Source: Arthrobacter sp. ISL-95
GTDB lineage: Bacteria; Actinomycetota; Actinomycetes; Actinomycetales; Micrococcaceae
Direction: 5' to 3'
Assembly: GCF_018613695.1 (NCBI RefSeq)
Contig: NZ_JAGGPR010000005.1
Span: forward strand, 181,509 to 245,508
Length of the DNA stretch: 64,000 bases
A model generated the notes under the pieces. The model was not told the origin of the DNA, ran no database searches, and saw only the letters and a program-made list of their open reading frames with translations. This document shows, piece by piece, positions 43,918 to 54,323 of the stretch (position 1 is its first letter; each line of letters begins with the position of its first letter). A program made the position numbers and the translations under genes.

Positions 43918-45417
43918 TTAGCGCTTCAAAGGGAAAACACTGGCGGGGCGAGTGCTGTCGGAATCAAGAAGCTCACTGGCGGTCGAAGAAGGAGCAACAG
44001 CAGTCGGCCGAATTTTTGCACGGGAGCCAGCACGCGATCGCACTTCAGCGTCCATAAGCTGGGCTTTCTCGTCGTGGCTGTAGTAACTGTATGCGTAGGC
44101 GTCTGGTCCCTTGGATGGCAACCGATTCAGGACAATTCCAAGAACGGAGGCTCCCACTAACTTCAGTGAAGACATCGACTTTTCCAGGTCGTGGTGTCGG
44201 AGTTTCTGTGATCCAACGACCACCACCACACCGCCGACGTGCTGTGAAAGGACGGCGGCATCCGTCACCGGCAGCAGAGGAGGGGCATCAATAATTACTG
44301 AGTCGAAGACCTTTTCCAGCCTTGTAATAAGGTGCTTCATTTCACTGGAAGCCAATAGCTCACTGGGATTTGGCGGAATTTGACCCGAGGTCAGGACGTA
44401 GAGATTGTCCTCGCCCCAGGGTTGCAACAGGTCATCAACATCTGCAAGACCAACCAGCGCCGTCGTGAGCCCCGCTCCTCGATCCAGTCCGAGGTACTCG
44501 TTCACCATAGGCCGTCGTAGGTCGGCGTCGATAAGACACACCGTTTGGCCGGCTTGCGCCAACGCCAATGCCAGGTTTGTTGCCGTTGTGCTCTTACCCT
44601 CGCCAGGTAGCGAGGACGTCATGAGTACCGTCCGGGCTTGGCCCGAGACATTTGCAAACTGAAGATTAGTACGAAGCTGCCTGAACGATTCCGCCCTCGG
44701 GCTTTGTGCTGGAGTCTGGGTCAGTAGCGGCCTGTCGCTCGCCTCAGGGTCAAAGGTGATGGCACCCAACAGGGGGGCGTCCGTGACACGCCGGAGGTCT
44801 TCTTCGCCGCGAATGCGGCTGTCCAGCGTGGTGCGCAGGACAGCTGCGGATACGCCCACAGCGAGCCCTACGATCAGGCCCAGCAGCAGATTGAGCTTTG
44901 TGTTCGGTGCTGAGGGACTAGAGGGCGCCTTTGCCGGTTTGATGACCGAGAGGCTCACGGGAGATGAGCCGCCGGTCTTGGGCTTTTCCAGCGAATCGAC
45001 CGCCTTGATCAGGCTGTCAGCAACAGCTTGCGCAATGGCTGCAGATTGAGCAGGTGAATCATCGGTCACAGCGATGTTGATGAGCACGGTGTTGGCATCT
45101 GTGCTTGCCGTAACCTTGGGGGCCAAGTCCTCAGCTGCGATTGGTAGACCCAGGCTGTCGATTACAGGCTGGAGCACTACAGGCGTGTCAACGGTCTTCA
45201 CATACGATTGCACCCTTGCCTGGGTGAATGTATTGCCTTGCTGTAGTTCTTGGACAGAACCGGAACTTTGGATAGCTACAAACAATTGCGTCTCAGCCGT
45301 GTAGCTCTGCTTCACGAGGACGGAGGTGAGACCTCCCGCAAGGACACCGCCAACTGTGATCGCTGTGATCAGTATCCAGTTACGGCGCAGAATGCGCAGG
45401 TAATCGCGTAGGTCCAA
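43918..45417 (-). CDS. Polysaccharide co-polymerase/BY-kinase (Wzc/CapAB-type fusion)
   Basis: 499 residues from a TTG with AGGGGG nine bases upstream, giving the usual N-terminus LDLRDYLRILRRNWILITAI. Wzz domain with two helices (residues ~13-35 and ~178-200), then the bacterial tyrosine kinase: Walker A SSLPGEGKSTTATNLALALA, Walker A' CLIDADLRRPMVNEYLG, Walker B SVIIDAPPLLPVTDAA, and a Tyr cluster AYAYSYYSHD near the end for autophosphorylation. It controls chain length and export. First gene of the assembly operon; a strong hairpin separates it from the upstream rml genes. Confidence 0.9.
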   Translation of the reverse strand: MDLRDYLRILRRNWILITAITVGGVLAGGLTSVLVKQSYTAETQLFVAIQSSGSVQELQQGNTFTQARVQSYVKTVDTPVVLQPVIDSLGLPIAAEDLAPKVTASTDANTVLINIAVTDDSPAQSAAIAQAVADSLIKAVDSLEKPKTGGSSPVSLSVIKPAKAPSSPSAPNTKLNLLLGLIVGLAVGVSAAVLRTTLDSRIRGEEDLRRVTDAPLLGAITFDPEASDRPLLTQTPAQSPRAESFRQLRTNLQFANVSGQARTVLMTSSLPGEGKSTTATNLALALAQAGQTVCLIDADLRRPMVNEYLGLDRGAGLTTALVGLADVDDLLQPWGEDNLYVLTSGQIPPNPSELLASSEMKHLITRLEKVFDSVIIDAPPLLPVTDAAVLSQHVGGVVVVVGSQKLRHHDLEKSMSSLKLVGASVLGIVLNRLPSKGPDAYAYSYYSHDEKAQLMDAEVRSRAGSRAKIRPTAVAPSSTASELLDSDSTRPASVFPLKR

Positions 45418-45580
45418 ACCGGAATCCCCCTGTGTTATTAAGCTGAAGGCGCGCGAGCAACGTCCGCATGAGTCAGTGGGACGGCGCCTCAGGGCAATTG
45501 TACCCGTCACATGCATTGGGTCATCACTTGAGGTGATGACGCATTTCGTTATTCAAGAATGAGGTACAAGAGCTAAAGGA

Positions 45581-45619
45581 AGCCAGGGATTTGGGGACAA
45601 AGTCCCCAAATCCCTGGCT
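45581..45619. terminator. 18-bp perfect hairpin downstream of rmlC-rmlD
   Basis: AGCCAGGGATTTGGGGAC and its exact complement with a loop of only AAA. Lies 91 bases after the stop of the RmlC-RmlD gene and 164 bases before the BY-kinase start, all on the reverse strand. Probable terminator separating precursor synthesis from assembly genes. Confidence 0.65.
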
Positions 45620-45709
45620 CCCCTTACGACTCCAGCGACTCAGCCGCCAAGCCGTGTTACGGGAAAGTTAAGATCTGGTAAAAGTCGTCACAAACTCTGC
45701 CGTCGCTAG

Positions 45710-47125
45710 TCATGGGGAGGTGGTGAGAGCTGCTGTGAGACGCTGTTGGGCCTGTGGTGGAATGAAGCCGGCGGTGGTGATCTTGTTGAGATCCAGCGTG
45801 CTTTTGAGAGGTCGGGGGGCAGCTTCTCTGCCGTGGAAATAATCTGCTGTGCTTACGCTGCTCACGTCGTTTCGAGACGCTCCAGCAAGCTCAAAGACGT
45901 CGGCGGCGATGTCTGCCCACGACTGGGTAGCCCCATCGCTGCTCAGGTTATACGTCCCGTATTCCGCTCTTGAGTCAAGCAGATGCCGAATGGACTCGGC
46001 TATGTCCACTGCAAAGGTGAGCCGCCCGGTTTGGTCATCTACTACGGCAGGTTTAACTCCTGCGGCTGCAAGTTTGGCCATGGTACGGACAAAGTTGTTA
46101 CCGTCACCAATAACCCAGCTCGCGCGGACGATGTAGTGCTTGGGAACCACGCTTACAACCGCGTCGCCCGCAGCCTTCGTCTGCCCATAAACGCCAAGAG
46201 GGGAAAACTCTTCATCCTCAAAATGCACGTCTCTTGTCCCGTCGAACACATAGTCTGACGAGACGTGCACCAGCGTTAAGTCGTGTTCGACGGCAAGCCG
46301 AGCCAGCCGTGCCACGCCGGCGACATTGGTCTGCCAGGCGGCTCTGCGGCCGTCAGCAGATTCTGCAGCATCGACTGCCGTGTACGCAGCCGCGTTGATG
46401 ACGGTGTCGTAGTTCTTCCAATTGCGAGAAGCGAAGGCTTCTCTCGAGTCGAGGTCGAATTCGGCCCTGCCAGCAAACTCTACGGAAAGGTCATCTTTGT
46501 ACGCTTCGCGGAGTGCCTTCCCAAGTTGTCCGTTCGCCCCTAGGACAAGGGTCATTCGCGGCGGCATCGGAACTACTTGTGAGAGACGCGGGTGAACTTT
46601 GTCCTTGTCGGAGAGTTCGGCGTTGGCCAGTGGGATGGGCCACGGAATGGCTGCGGTCTCGTCCGCCAGGTTAAGGAATGTGTATTGCCCCTGGGCATCA
46701 GCGCTCCAGTGATCATTTACCAGGTACGTGTAGGCAGTGTTGTCTTCGAGAGTCTGAAAAGCGTTGCCGACACCGCGGGGGATGAAGATCGCCTGGCTGG
46801 CATCCAGAGTTGCAGTGAATACGTTCCCGAAAGTGGGCCCATGCCTGAGATCAACCCAAGCGCCGAAGATCTTGCCGTTGGCAACGGAGATGAATTTGTC
46901 CCATGGCTCCGCGTGGATGCCGCGGGTTGTTCCCGCTTTTTCGTTGAAGGAAACGTTGTTTTGGACGGGCTTGAAGTCGGGGAGGGCAAGCGCCAGCATC
47001 TTCTCGCGCTGCCAGTTCTCTTTGAACCACCCGCGGTTGTCACCGTGAACGGGCAGGTCAAAAAGCACCACGCCGGGGATAGACGTTTCTCTTGCGGTCA
47101 ACTGCTTGGAGAACTCGATCGACAT
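45710..47125 (-). CDS. Bifunctional dTDP-4-dehydrorhamnose epimerase-reductase (RmlC-RmlD fusion)
   Basis: 471 residues. Residues 1 to ~185 are an RmlC cupin: IPGVVLFDLPVHGDNRGWFK, NVSFNEKAGTTRGIHAEPWD (catalytic His), GVGNAFQTLEDNTAYTYLV. Residues ~195-471 are RmlD: MTLVLGANGQLGKALREAY (GxxGxxG), NAAAYTAVDAAESA, VHVSSDYVFDGTRD, and YGQTKAAGD with the Tyr-x3-Lys pair. Together they convert dTDP-4-keto-6-deoxyglucose to dTDP-L-rhamnose. The start is the ATG one base after the rmlB stop; longer frames overlap rmlB. Such fusions are known in Micrococcaceae, and the epimerase half is a divergent, shortened type. Confidence 0.9.
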   Translation of the reverse strand: MSIEFSKQLTARETSIPGVVLFDLPVHGDNRGWFKENWQREKMLALALPDFKPVQNNVSFNEKAGTTRGIHAEPWDKFISVANGKIFGAWVDLRHGPTFGNVFTATLDASQAIFIPRGVGNAFQTLEDNTAYTYLVNDHWSADAQGQYTFLNLADETAAIPWPIPLANAELSDKDKVHPRLSQVVPMPPRMTLVLGANGQLGKALREAYKDDLSVEFAGRAEFDLDSREAFASRNWKNYDTVINAAAYTAVDAAESADGRRAAWQTNVAGVARLARLAVEHDLTLVHVSSDYVFDGTRDVHFEDEEFSPLGVYGQTKAAGDAVVSVVPKHYIVRASWVIGDGNNFVRTMAKLAAAGVKPAVVDDQTGRLTFAVDIAESIRHLLDSRAEYGTYNLSSDGATQSWADIAADVFELAGASRNDVSSVSTADYFHGREAAPRPLKSTLDLNKITTAGFIPPQAQQRLTAALTTSP

Positions 47126-47126
47126 C

Positions 47127-49077
<1,951 letters not shown>

Positions 49078-49574
49078 GTGGCGCCTTCGCCGAAGCCTGC
49101 TTCCAAGATCGGAAAAGATACATGTGGCTGCGCATAGCTGAGGCGAAGTCGGTGCGTGGGCAGGGCCGTTCTAGTTTAGATTGCCGAGTACTTCGAAGCT
49201 GAGACCAAGTAGTGGGTCCAAAAAACACAAGTACTAACTACTCGTGTGCTTGGTGCCTGAACCTCTCTAGTCTCAAGGGATGATCACCCTATTAGATACC
49301 GGCGGTGAGCCTCCGGAGCAAGCAGGTCGCAGGGCTGGTGAGGGACTCCGGGACGCCGGGTGGACAACGCTGTCAATCACTACGGCGTTGTTACTACTCC
49401 CCGTGATCGCCATTGACGAAGCCCTACGCGCACTTATGCCGTCAGGAAAGCGCAGCCGCCACGTCTACTGATCCGCGCGTCAGTTTGAGCTGAGATGCAT
49501 GGCGTGGGGGCACGATTGCCTGCGGCGCGGATAAACTTCGGCGGATAGGAAGGCACGCTTCGCTTGCATTGCGT
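49078..49574. other. Intergenic stretch, possibly a 63-residue protein
   Basis: About 500 bases between convergent rmlA and wecB. The clearest frame, 49280-49471 forward, reads MITLLDTGGEPPEQAGRRAG then TTLSITTALLLLPVIAIDEA; it could be a small one-helix protein, but the AAGGG abuts the ATG, so it is doubtful. The palindrome at 49227-49245 lies just before it. Confidence 0.35.
49227..49245. promoter_or_regulatory. 19-bp imperfect palindrome ACAAGTA-CTAAC-TACTCGT
   Basis: Differs at only two positions from the perfect palindrome at 12209-12227. Lies about 35 bases upstream of the doubtful 63-residue frame and after rmlA. Candidate binding site of the same unknown regulator. Confidence 0.4.
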
Positions 49575-50729
49575 CTAAACCACCCGTTCCACCCCGAACT
49601 CCTCCACCCGGCGCCCCACACCCAGCAGCTCGGCAATGGCCGCGATCGTCCGCTCCGACGCGAGCCCGTCGCCGTAGGGGTTCACAGCATTGGCCATGGC
49701 CTCAAAATGGGAAGCATCGTGAAGTAGCCGGCTCACCTCAGCCACAATCCGCTCCTCGTCCGTGCCGATGAGCGCAACAGTGCCGGCTTCCACCGCTTCG
49801 GGGCGTTCGGTGTTGTCCCGCATCACCAGCACGGGTTTGCCCAGGCTCGGCGCCTCTTCCTGAACTCCACCCGAGTCGGTCAGGACGATGTGGGCCAGGG
49901 AGAGCATGCGGGTGAATTCGCCGTAGGCCAGCGGCTCGCTCACCAGGACGTTCGCCTTGCCCTCCAAAGAGGGGAGCACAGCTTCGCGGACCACGGGGTT
50001 CTTGTGCGCGGGAAGGACAATCACCAGGTCCGGCTCGGCGTCGGCGATGCGGGCGAGAGCCCGTCCGACTCCGCGCATGGCGTCGCCCTGGTTCTCACGG
50101 CGGTGCGTCGTCACCAGAAGAACGCGCCGACCACTGGCAGCGAGGGATTCCAGCTGAGGGTCGGAGAACGGAACCTGCTTGTCCACGGTAGTAAGCAACG
50201 CATCAATCACAGAGTTGCCCGTCACCACGATGTCCTTGGCAGCAACACCCTCAGCCAGCAGGTTTGCTCGGCTGGTGCTGGTCGGTGCCAAGTGCAGGGA
50301 AGCAATCTGGCTGGTGATCTTACGGTTCGCCTCTTCCGGGAACGGCGAAAGCAGGTTGCCGCTGCGGAGGCCGGCTTCAACGTGGATCACGGGAATGCCG
50401 TGATAGAAAGCGGTGATAGCACCGGCAGTTGACGTGGTGGTGTCACCCTGGACGATCACAGCGTCCGGCTTGGAGACAGCGAACAACTTGTCGAGACCGC
50501 TCATGGTGCGGGTCATGATGTCCGTGAGGGACTGTCCGGGCTGGAGAATGTTGAGGTCGTGGTCCGGCGTGATGCCGAACAGTTCGTTGACCTGGTCCAG
50601 CATTTCGCGGTGCTGCCCGGTGACGGTGACAACGCACTCAAAGAGGTCCGACTCCATCAATGCCCGCACAATAGGGGCCATTTTGATGGCTTCCGGTCGA
50701 GTCCCAAAGATAGGCATGATGGTGTGCAC
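49575..50729 (-). CDS. wecB: UDP-N-acetylglucosamine 2-epimerase
   Basis: 384 residues from a GTG with GGGGG six bases upstream (VHTIMPIFGTRPEAIKMAPI). The signature GTRPEAIKMAP, TGQHREMLDQVNELFGITPD, HVEAGLRSGNLLSPFPEEAN, VLLVTTHRRENQGDAM and LTDSGGVQEEAPSLGKPVLV (with the Asp-Ser-Gly-Gly-x-Gln-Glu-Glu motif) are all present. It converts UDP-GlcNAc to UDP-ManNAc, used in cell-wall or teichoic-type polymers. Last gene of a three-gene reverse-strand unit with YdcF-like and Lrp genes, 87 bp after the former. Confidence 0.95.
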   Translation of the reverse strand: MHTIMPIFGTRPEAIKMAPIVRALMESDLFECVVTVTGQHREMLDQVNELFGITPDHDLNILQPGQSLTDIMTRTMSGLDKLFAVSKPDAVIVQGDTTTSTAGAITAFYHGIPVIHVEAGLRSGNLLSPFPEEANRKITSQIASLHLAPTSTSRANLLAEGVAAKDIVVTGNSVIDALLTTVDKQVPFSDPQLESLAASGRRVLLVTTHRRENQGDAMRGVGRALARIADAEPDLVIVLPAHKNPVVREAVLPSLEGKANVLVSEPLAYGEFTRMLSLAHIVLTDSGGVQEEAPSLGKPVLVMRDNTERPEAVEAGTVALIGTDEERIVAEVSRLLHDASHFEAMANAVNPYGDGLASERTIAAIAELLGVGRRVEEFGVERVV

Positions 50730-50816
50730 GTTTTCCCCCAAATGACCGGCCCAAGAAGGCACTCGAAACTAGTGCAATCCTATCCGTTCAGAACACACAA
50801 GAAGTCCGCAGAACAC

Positions 50817-51365
50817 TTAGCATTCAGGCCGCACCCACACATCAAACAGGCCACCGGTTTCCACCACGAAGCGCCACACCCAACCGGCGGGGGAGAGCTC
50901 CGGCTCGGTGCCCACCATGTGCACCTCCGCTTCAATGCAATGATTCATCAGGGTTCCGGTCCGCTGAACGTGATAATCGGACGTCACCACTGTCACCGAC
51001 CGCCATCCTCGTTCCGCCGCAAGGTCCCGCAGGCGCAACGCCTCGCCCCTGGTGTTCAGCGGGTCCGGGCGGAAGCAGTCAAGGTGAGTGTCGCCGTCGT
51101 GCGCTTCACAAAACTCATCCGAACCGGCGTTGGCTGGCAGGCCCGTGGTGACAACCACCAAGTCCTGGATGCCCAACTGATCCCGCAAGGCAAGGCCCAC
51201 CGGGAGGCGTTCACTGCTCATGCCTCCCAGGACCACAATGGCGTCGGTCCGCTGGGGAGTGGCGTGAGCCGGATTGTGAAAGAGCTGGAAGGCAGCAATC
51301 AGCCACAACACACCCGCCAAAACGCTGGCCGCCAGGGTCCAGGCGAACTTTCGTTGGAACGTCAC
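50817..51365 (-). CDS. YdcF/SanA-like DUF218 membrane protein
   Basis: 182 residues from a GTG overlapping the Lrp stop (GTGA). One N-terminal signal-anchor helix (LAASVLAGVLWLIAAFQLFH), then the DUF218 domain: TDAIVVLGGMSSERLPVGLA, VVVTTGLPANAGSDEFCEAH, NTRGEALRLRDLAAERGWRS and TSDYHVQRTGTLMNHCIEAE. DUF218 proteins act outside the membrane in envelope metabolism; E. coli SanA and ElyC are related. Its place before wecB supports a cell-envelope role. Confidence 0.8.
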   Translation of the reverse strand: MTFQRKFAWTLAASVLAGVLWLIAAFQLFHNPAHATPQRTDAIVVLGGMSSERLPVGLALRDQLGIQDLVVVTTGLPANAGSDEFCEAHDGDTHLDCFRPDPLNTRGEALRLRDLAAERGWRSVTVVTSDYHVQRTGTLMNHCIEAEVHMVGTEPELSPAGWVWRFVVETGGLFDVWVRPEC

Positions 51366-51826
51366 CGGGTATCTACGTCCTCGAACACCAGGAAAGTTTG
51401 GGTATCCAGGATGCCGTCCATGGATTGCAGTTGATCGAAGATCACACGGCGGAGGTGGATGTTGTCTGTGGCGCGGACAAGGAGGATGACATCGAAGTCG
51501 CCGCCCACCAAGGCAATGTGGTGGATCTCCGGGATAGCCCGCAACTGTTCCTTCAGTTCGCGCCACGAGTGCTGCTGTACCTTCAACGTCACGTACGCCG
51601 AGGACCGCAGGCCCGCCTTGATGGGATCCACCAGTGCCGTGAACTTGGTCAGCACGCCCTCACCCGTGAGCCGGGCGATCCGAGAGTAGGCGTGGGCGCG
51701 GCTGATGTGGACGTTCTCCGCCACCTGCGTAATGGACATGCGCCCATCGGTGGTCAGCTCGCGGATGATGTCCCTGTCAACACTGTCCAGCGGTACGGCG
51801 GTCTGCTCCGCCTCGGCCTCGCTCAC
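51362..51826 (-). CDS. Lrp/AsnC-family transcriptional regulator
   Basis: 154 residues from GTG preceded by GGAGAG. N-terminal HTH: LDSVDRDIIRELTTDGRMSI and AENVHISRAHAYSRIARLTG; C-terminal RAM domain with AYVTLKVQQHSWRELKEQLR and IALVGGDFDVILLVRATDNI. Lrp proteins sense amino acids. The gene is divergent from the E1/E2 keto-acid dehydrogenase operon, the same arrangement as BkdR with bkd genes, so control of that operon by branched-chain amino acids is likely. Confidence 0.85.
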   Translation of the reverse strand: MSEAEAEQTAVPLDSVDRDIIRELTTDGRMSITQVAENVHISRAHAYSRIARLTGEGVLTKFTALVDPIKAGLRSSAYVTLKVQQHSWRELKEQLRAIPEIHHIALVGGDFDVILLVRATDNIHLRRVIFDQLQSMDGILDTQTFLVFEDVDTR

Positions 51827-51997
51827 TGGCTCTCCAATTCGTCTACAGCACGGGCACGTTACCCAGCTCACAATTACAATTCGTCTTTCAGAGTACCCAC
51901 TTTGGGCAAGGGCTTCCATGATTTAGCAGAAAGCTGGATACGAAACTGACCCGGGGAACATACTGGAAGCACATAGTGGCTAGAGAAGGACGGACCA

Positions 51998-53224
51998 ATG
52001 ACGATCCACGCAGATCACTCTGCGCCGGAAACGGCTGTAGACGACTCCGCCGCTGACGTTCGGACAAAATTCGGCATCAGCGTTGAGGACTACATGCTCC
52101 CCGCCCGGCACCAGATCCAAATGGTGAACCCTGACGGCACCCTTCGCTCCCAAGACGAGCAAGGCACCGAACCCGGCCACGAATACCCCACGCCCGGCGA
52201 CGCTGAACTGATGGCCGCGTACGAGCAACTCGTCGTCGGACGCCGCGTCAACGATCAGAACTCCGCGCTGGTCCGGCAGGGCCGCATGGCCGTCTACCCC
52301 TCGAGCCACGGCCAGGAAGCCTGCCAGGTTGCAGCTGCCATGTGCCTCAGCGAAGGTGACTGGCTGTTCCCTACCTACCGTGACGCCGTCGCCGTCATGA
52401 CCCGCGGGGTGGACCCCGTTGAGGTGATGACCATCTTCCGCGGCGACTGGCACGGCGGATACGACCCCACAGAGCACAAAGTGGGCATCCAGTGCACCCC
52501 GCTGACCACCCAGCTGCTGCACGCCGTGGGCGTTGCCCATGCGGCCAAGCTGCGCGGTGAAAACACCGTGGTGATGGCCATGTGTGGCGACGGCGCCACC
52601 AGCGAAGGCGACTTCCACGAAGCCCTGAACTTCGCCGCCGTCTTCCACCTGCCCGTCATCTTCTTCGTGCAGAACAACAAGTACGCCATCTCGGTACCGC
52701 TCAGCCACCAGTCCGTGGCGCCATCGCTGGCTCACAAGGCTGTTGGCTACGGCATGGCCGGTGAACGCGTTGACGGCAACGACCTCGTCGCGCTGCTCGC
52801 CGTGATGGACCGGGCCGTGAAGCTCGCCCGTGACGGCTCGGGTCCGCTGCTGATCGAGGCCCACACCTACCGCATGCAGGCACACACCAACGCCGACGAC
52901 GCCACCCGCTACCGCCCGGACAGCGAAGTCGCCGAATGGCAGGCCAAGGATCCGCTGGCACGCATGAAGTCCTATCTCACGGACAAGGGCCTGCTGGACG
53001 CCGCCGCTTCGGAGCGCATTACTTCGCATGCCGAGGCCGTTGCTACGCAGCTCCGCGAAGGCCTGGGGGAGGACGTCCCCGTCCAGCCGCTGGACCTCTT
53101 CAAGTACGTCTTCGCCAAGCAAACGCCGCAGCTGAAAGAACAATCCGAGCTGCTGGCCAGCGAACTCGCCCGCGCTGAAAGCGCTAATGGCACCGACAAC
53201 TCCGGAACGGAGAGCGCAAAATGA
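51998..53224 (+). CDS. bkdA: Branched-chain 2-oxoacid dehydrogenase E1 alpha
   Basis: 408 residues. RQGRMAVYPSSHGQEACQVA, FPTYRDAVAVMTRGVDPVEV, AKLRGENTVVMAMCGDGATS (thiamine diphosphate/Mg motif GDGATSEGDFHEALNFAAVF) and HTYRMQAHTNADDATRYRPD (phosphorylation-loop-like) mark E1 alpha. The linear dehydrogenase chain in this operon is E1alpha-E1beta-E2. With an Lrp gene opposite, the branched-chain keto acids from Val, Leu and Ile are the likely substrates; pyruvate or acetoin variants are alternatives. Its stop overlaps the next ATG (ATGA). Confidence 0.85.
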   Translation: MTIHADHSAPETAVDDSAADVRTKFGISVEDYMLPARHQIQMVNPDGTLRSQDEQGTEPGHEYPTPGDAELMAAYEQLVVGRRVNDQNSALVRQGRMAVYPSSHGQEACQVAAAMCLSEGDWLFPTYRDAVAVMTRGVDPVEVMTIFRGDWHGGYDPTEHKVGIQCTPLTTQLLHAVGVAHAAKLRGENTVVMAMCGDGATSEGDFHEALNFAAVFHLPVIFFVQNNKYAISVPLSHQSVAPSLAHKAVGYGMAGERVDGNDLVALLAVMDRAVKLARDGSGPLLIEAHTYRMQAHTNADDATRYRPDSEVAEWQAKDPLARMKSYLTDKGLLDAAASERITSHAEAVATQLREGLGEDVPVQPLDLFKYVFAKQTPQLKEQSELLASELARAESANGTDNSGTESAK

Positions 53225-54321
53225 CCGTCACCACCAGTGCCAACGGCACCACCACAGCCAACGTCAGCGCAGCCACCGCCAGCGCCGCCGCTTCCGCCGC
53301 GGCCACTGCCGAAGCCACCGGCCCGCAGAGCCTCACCATGGCCAAGGCACTGAACACTGCCATGGCCGACGCCATGCGCAATGATCCCTCCGTCCTGGTC
53401 TTCGGCGAGGACGTGGGAATGCTGGGCGGCGTTTTCCGCATCACCGACGGCCTCATGGCCGAATTCGGCGAACAACGCTGCTTCGACACCCCTCTGGCCG
53501 AATCCGGAATCGTGGGCATGGCTGTGGGTATGGCCATCAACGGCATGCGCCCCGCGATCGAAATGCAGTTCGACGCCTTCGCTTACCCGGCCTTCGAACA
53601 GATCGTCAGCCACGTAGCCAAAATGCACAACCGCACCAAGGGCAAACTCAAAATGCCCATGGTCATCCGTGTTCCCTACGCCGGCGGAATCGGGGGAGTG
53701 GAGCACCACTGCGACTCCTCCGAGTCCTACTACGCCCACACCGCCGGCCTGAAGGTCTACACCCCGGCCACCGTGGCCGACGGCTACCGCATGCTGCGCG
53801 AGGCAATCGACTCCGACGACCCCGTCATGTTCATGGAACCCAAGAAGCTCTACTGGTCCAAGGACCAGGTTGACTTGGGTGCCCTGCGAGCAGAGCACGA
53901 CGCCGGCACCTCCACCGAGGGCCGCGCAGCTGTTGCCCGTCCCGGCACAGACGCGACGCTCATCGCCTACGGCCCGTCCGTCCCCACCGCTCTCGCCGCG
54001 GCTGCGGCGGCTGCCGAGGAAGGCCGTTCGCTCGAAGTCATCGACGTCCGCACCCTCGTCCCCTTCGACGACGAAACCGTCTGTGCGTCCGTACGCAAGA
54101 CGGGACGCGCCGTCGTGATCGCCGAAGCCCACGGATTCGCCTCCGTGTCCTCCGAGATCGTGGCCCGCGTCCAGGAACGCGCGTTCCACTACCTCGCCGC
54201 ACCGATCCTCCGCGTAACCGGCTTCGACGTCCCGTTCCCGTCTCCCAAGCTGGAGCACTACTACCTGCCGAGCGTCGACCGTATTCTCGACGCCGTCGAC
54301 GATCTCCAGTGGGAGGACTAA
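53221..54321 (+). CDS. bkdB: Branched-chain 2-oxoacid dehydrogenase E1 beta
   Basis: 366 residues. An Ala/Thr/Ser-rich N-terminal extension of ~35 residues (ANVSAATASAAASAAATAEA) is not part of the fold. Then LTMAKALNTAMADAMRNDPS, VLVFGEDVGMLGGVFRITDG, DTPLAESGIVGMAVGMAING, MPMVIRVPYAGGIGGVEHHC and the C-terminal domain VDVRTLVPFDDETVC-like (reads EVIDVRTLVPFDDET). Forms the alpha2beta2 thiamine-dependent decarboxylase with the preceding gene product. Overlaps E1 alpha by ATGA; E2 follows after 2 bases. Confidence 0.85.
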   Translation: MTVTTSANGTTTANVSAATASAAASAAATAEATGPQSLTMAKALNTAMADAMRNDPSVLVFGEDVGMLGGVFRITDGLMAEFGEQRCFDTPLAESGIVGMAVGMAINGMRPAIEMQFDAFAYPAFEQIVSHVAKMHNRTKGKLKMPMVIRVPYAGGIGGVEHHCDSSESYYAHTAGLKVYTPATVADGYRMLREAIDSDDPVMFMEPKKLYWSKDQVDLGALRAEHDAGTSTEGRAAVARPGTDATLIAYGPSVPTALAAAAAAAEEGRSLEVIDVRTLVPFDDETVCASVRKTGRAVVIAEAHGFASVSSEIVARVQERAFHYLAAPILRVTGFDVPFPSPKLEHYYLPSVDRILDAVDDLQWED

Positions 54322-54323
54322 TT

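Noticed and set aside
49280..49471. A 63-residue protein after the 49.2-kb palindrome
   Set aside because: The AAGGG abuts the ATG and the composition is ambiguous; kept only as a note in the intergenic entry.
51980..54258. Long reverse-strand frames opposite the dehydrogenase operon (up to 428 residues)
   Set aside because: Gly/His/Val-rich antisense readings caused by high third-position GC; the forward genes are unmistakable.
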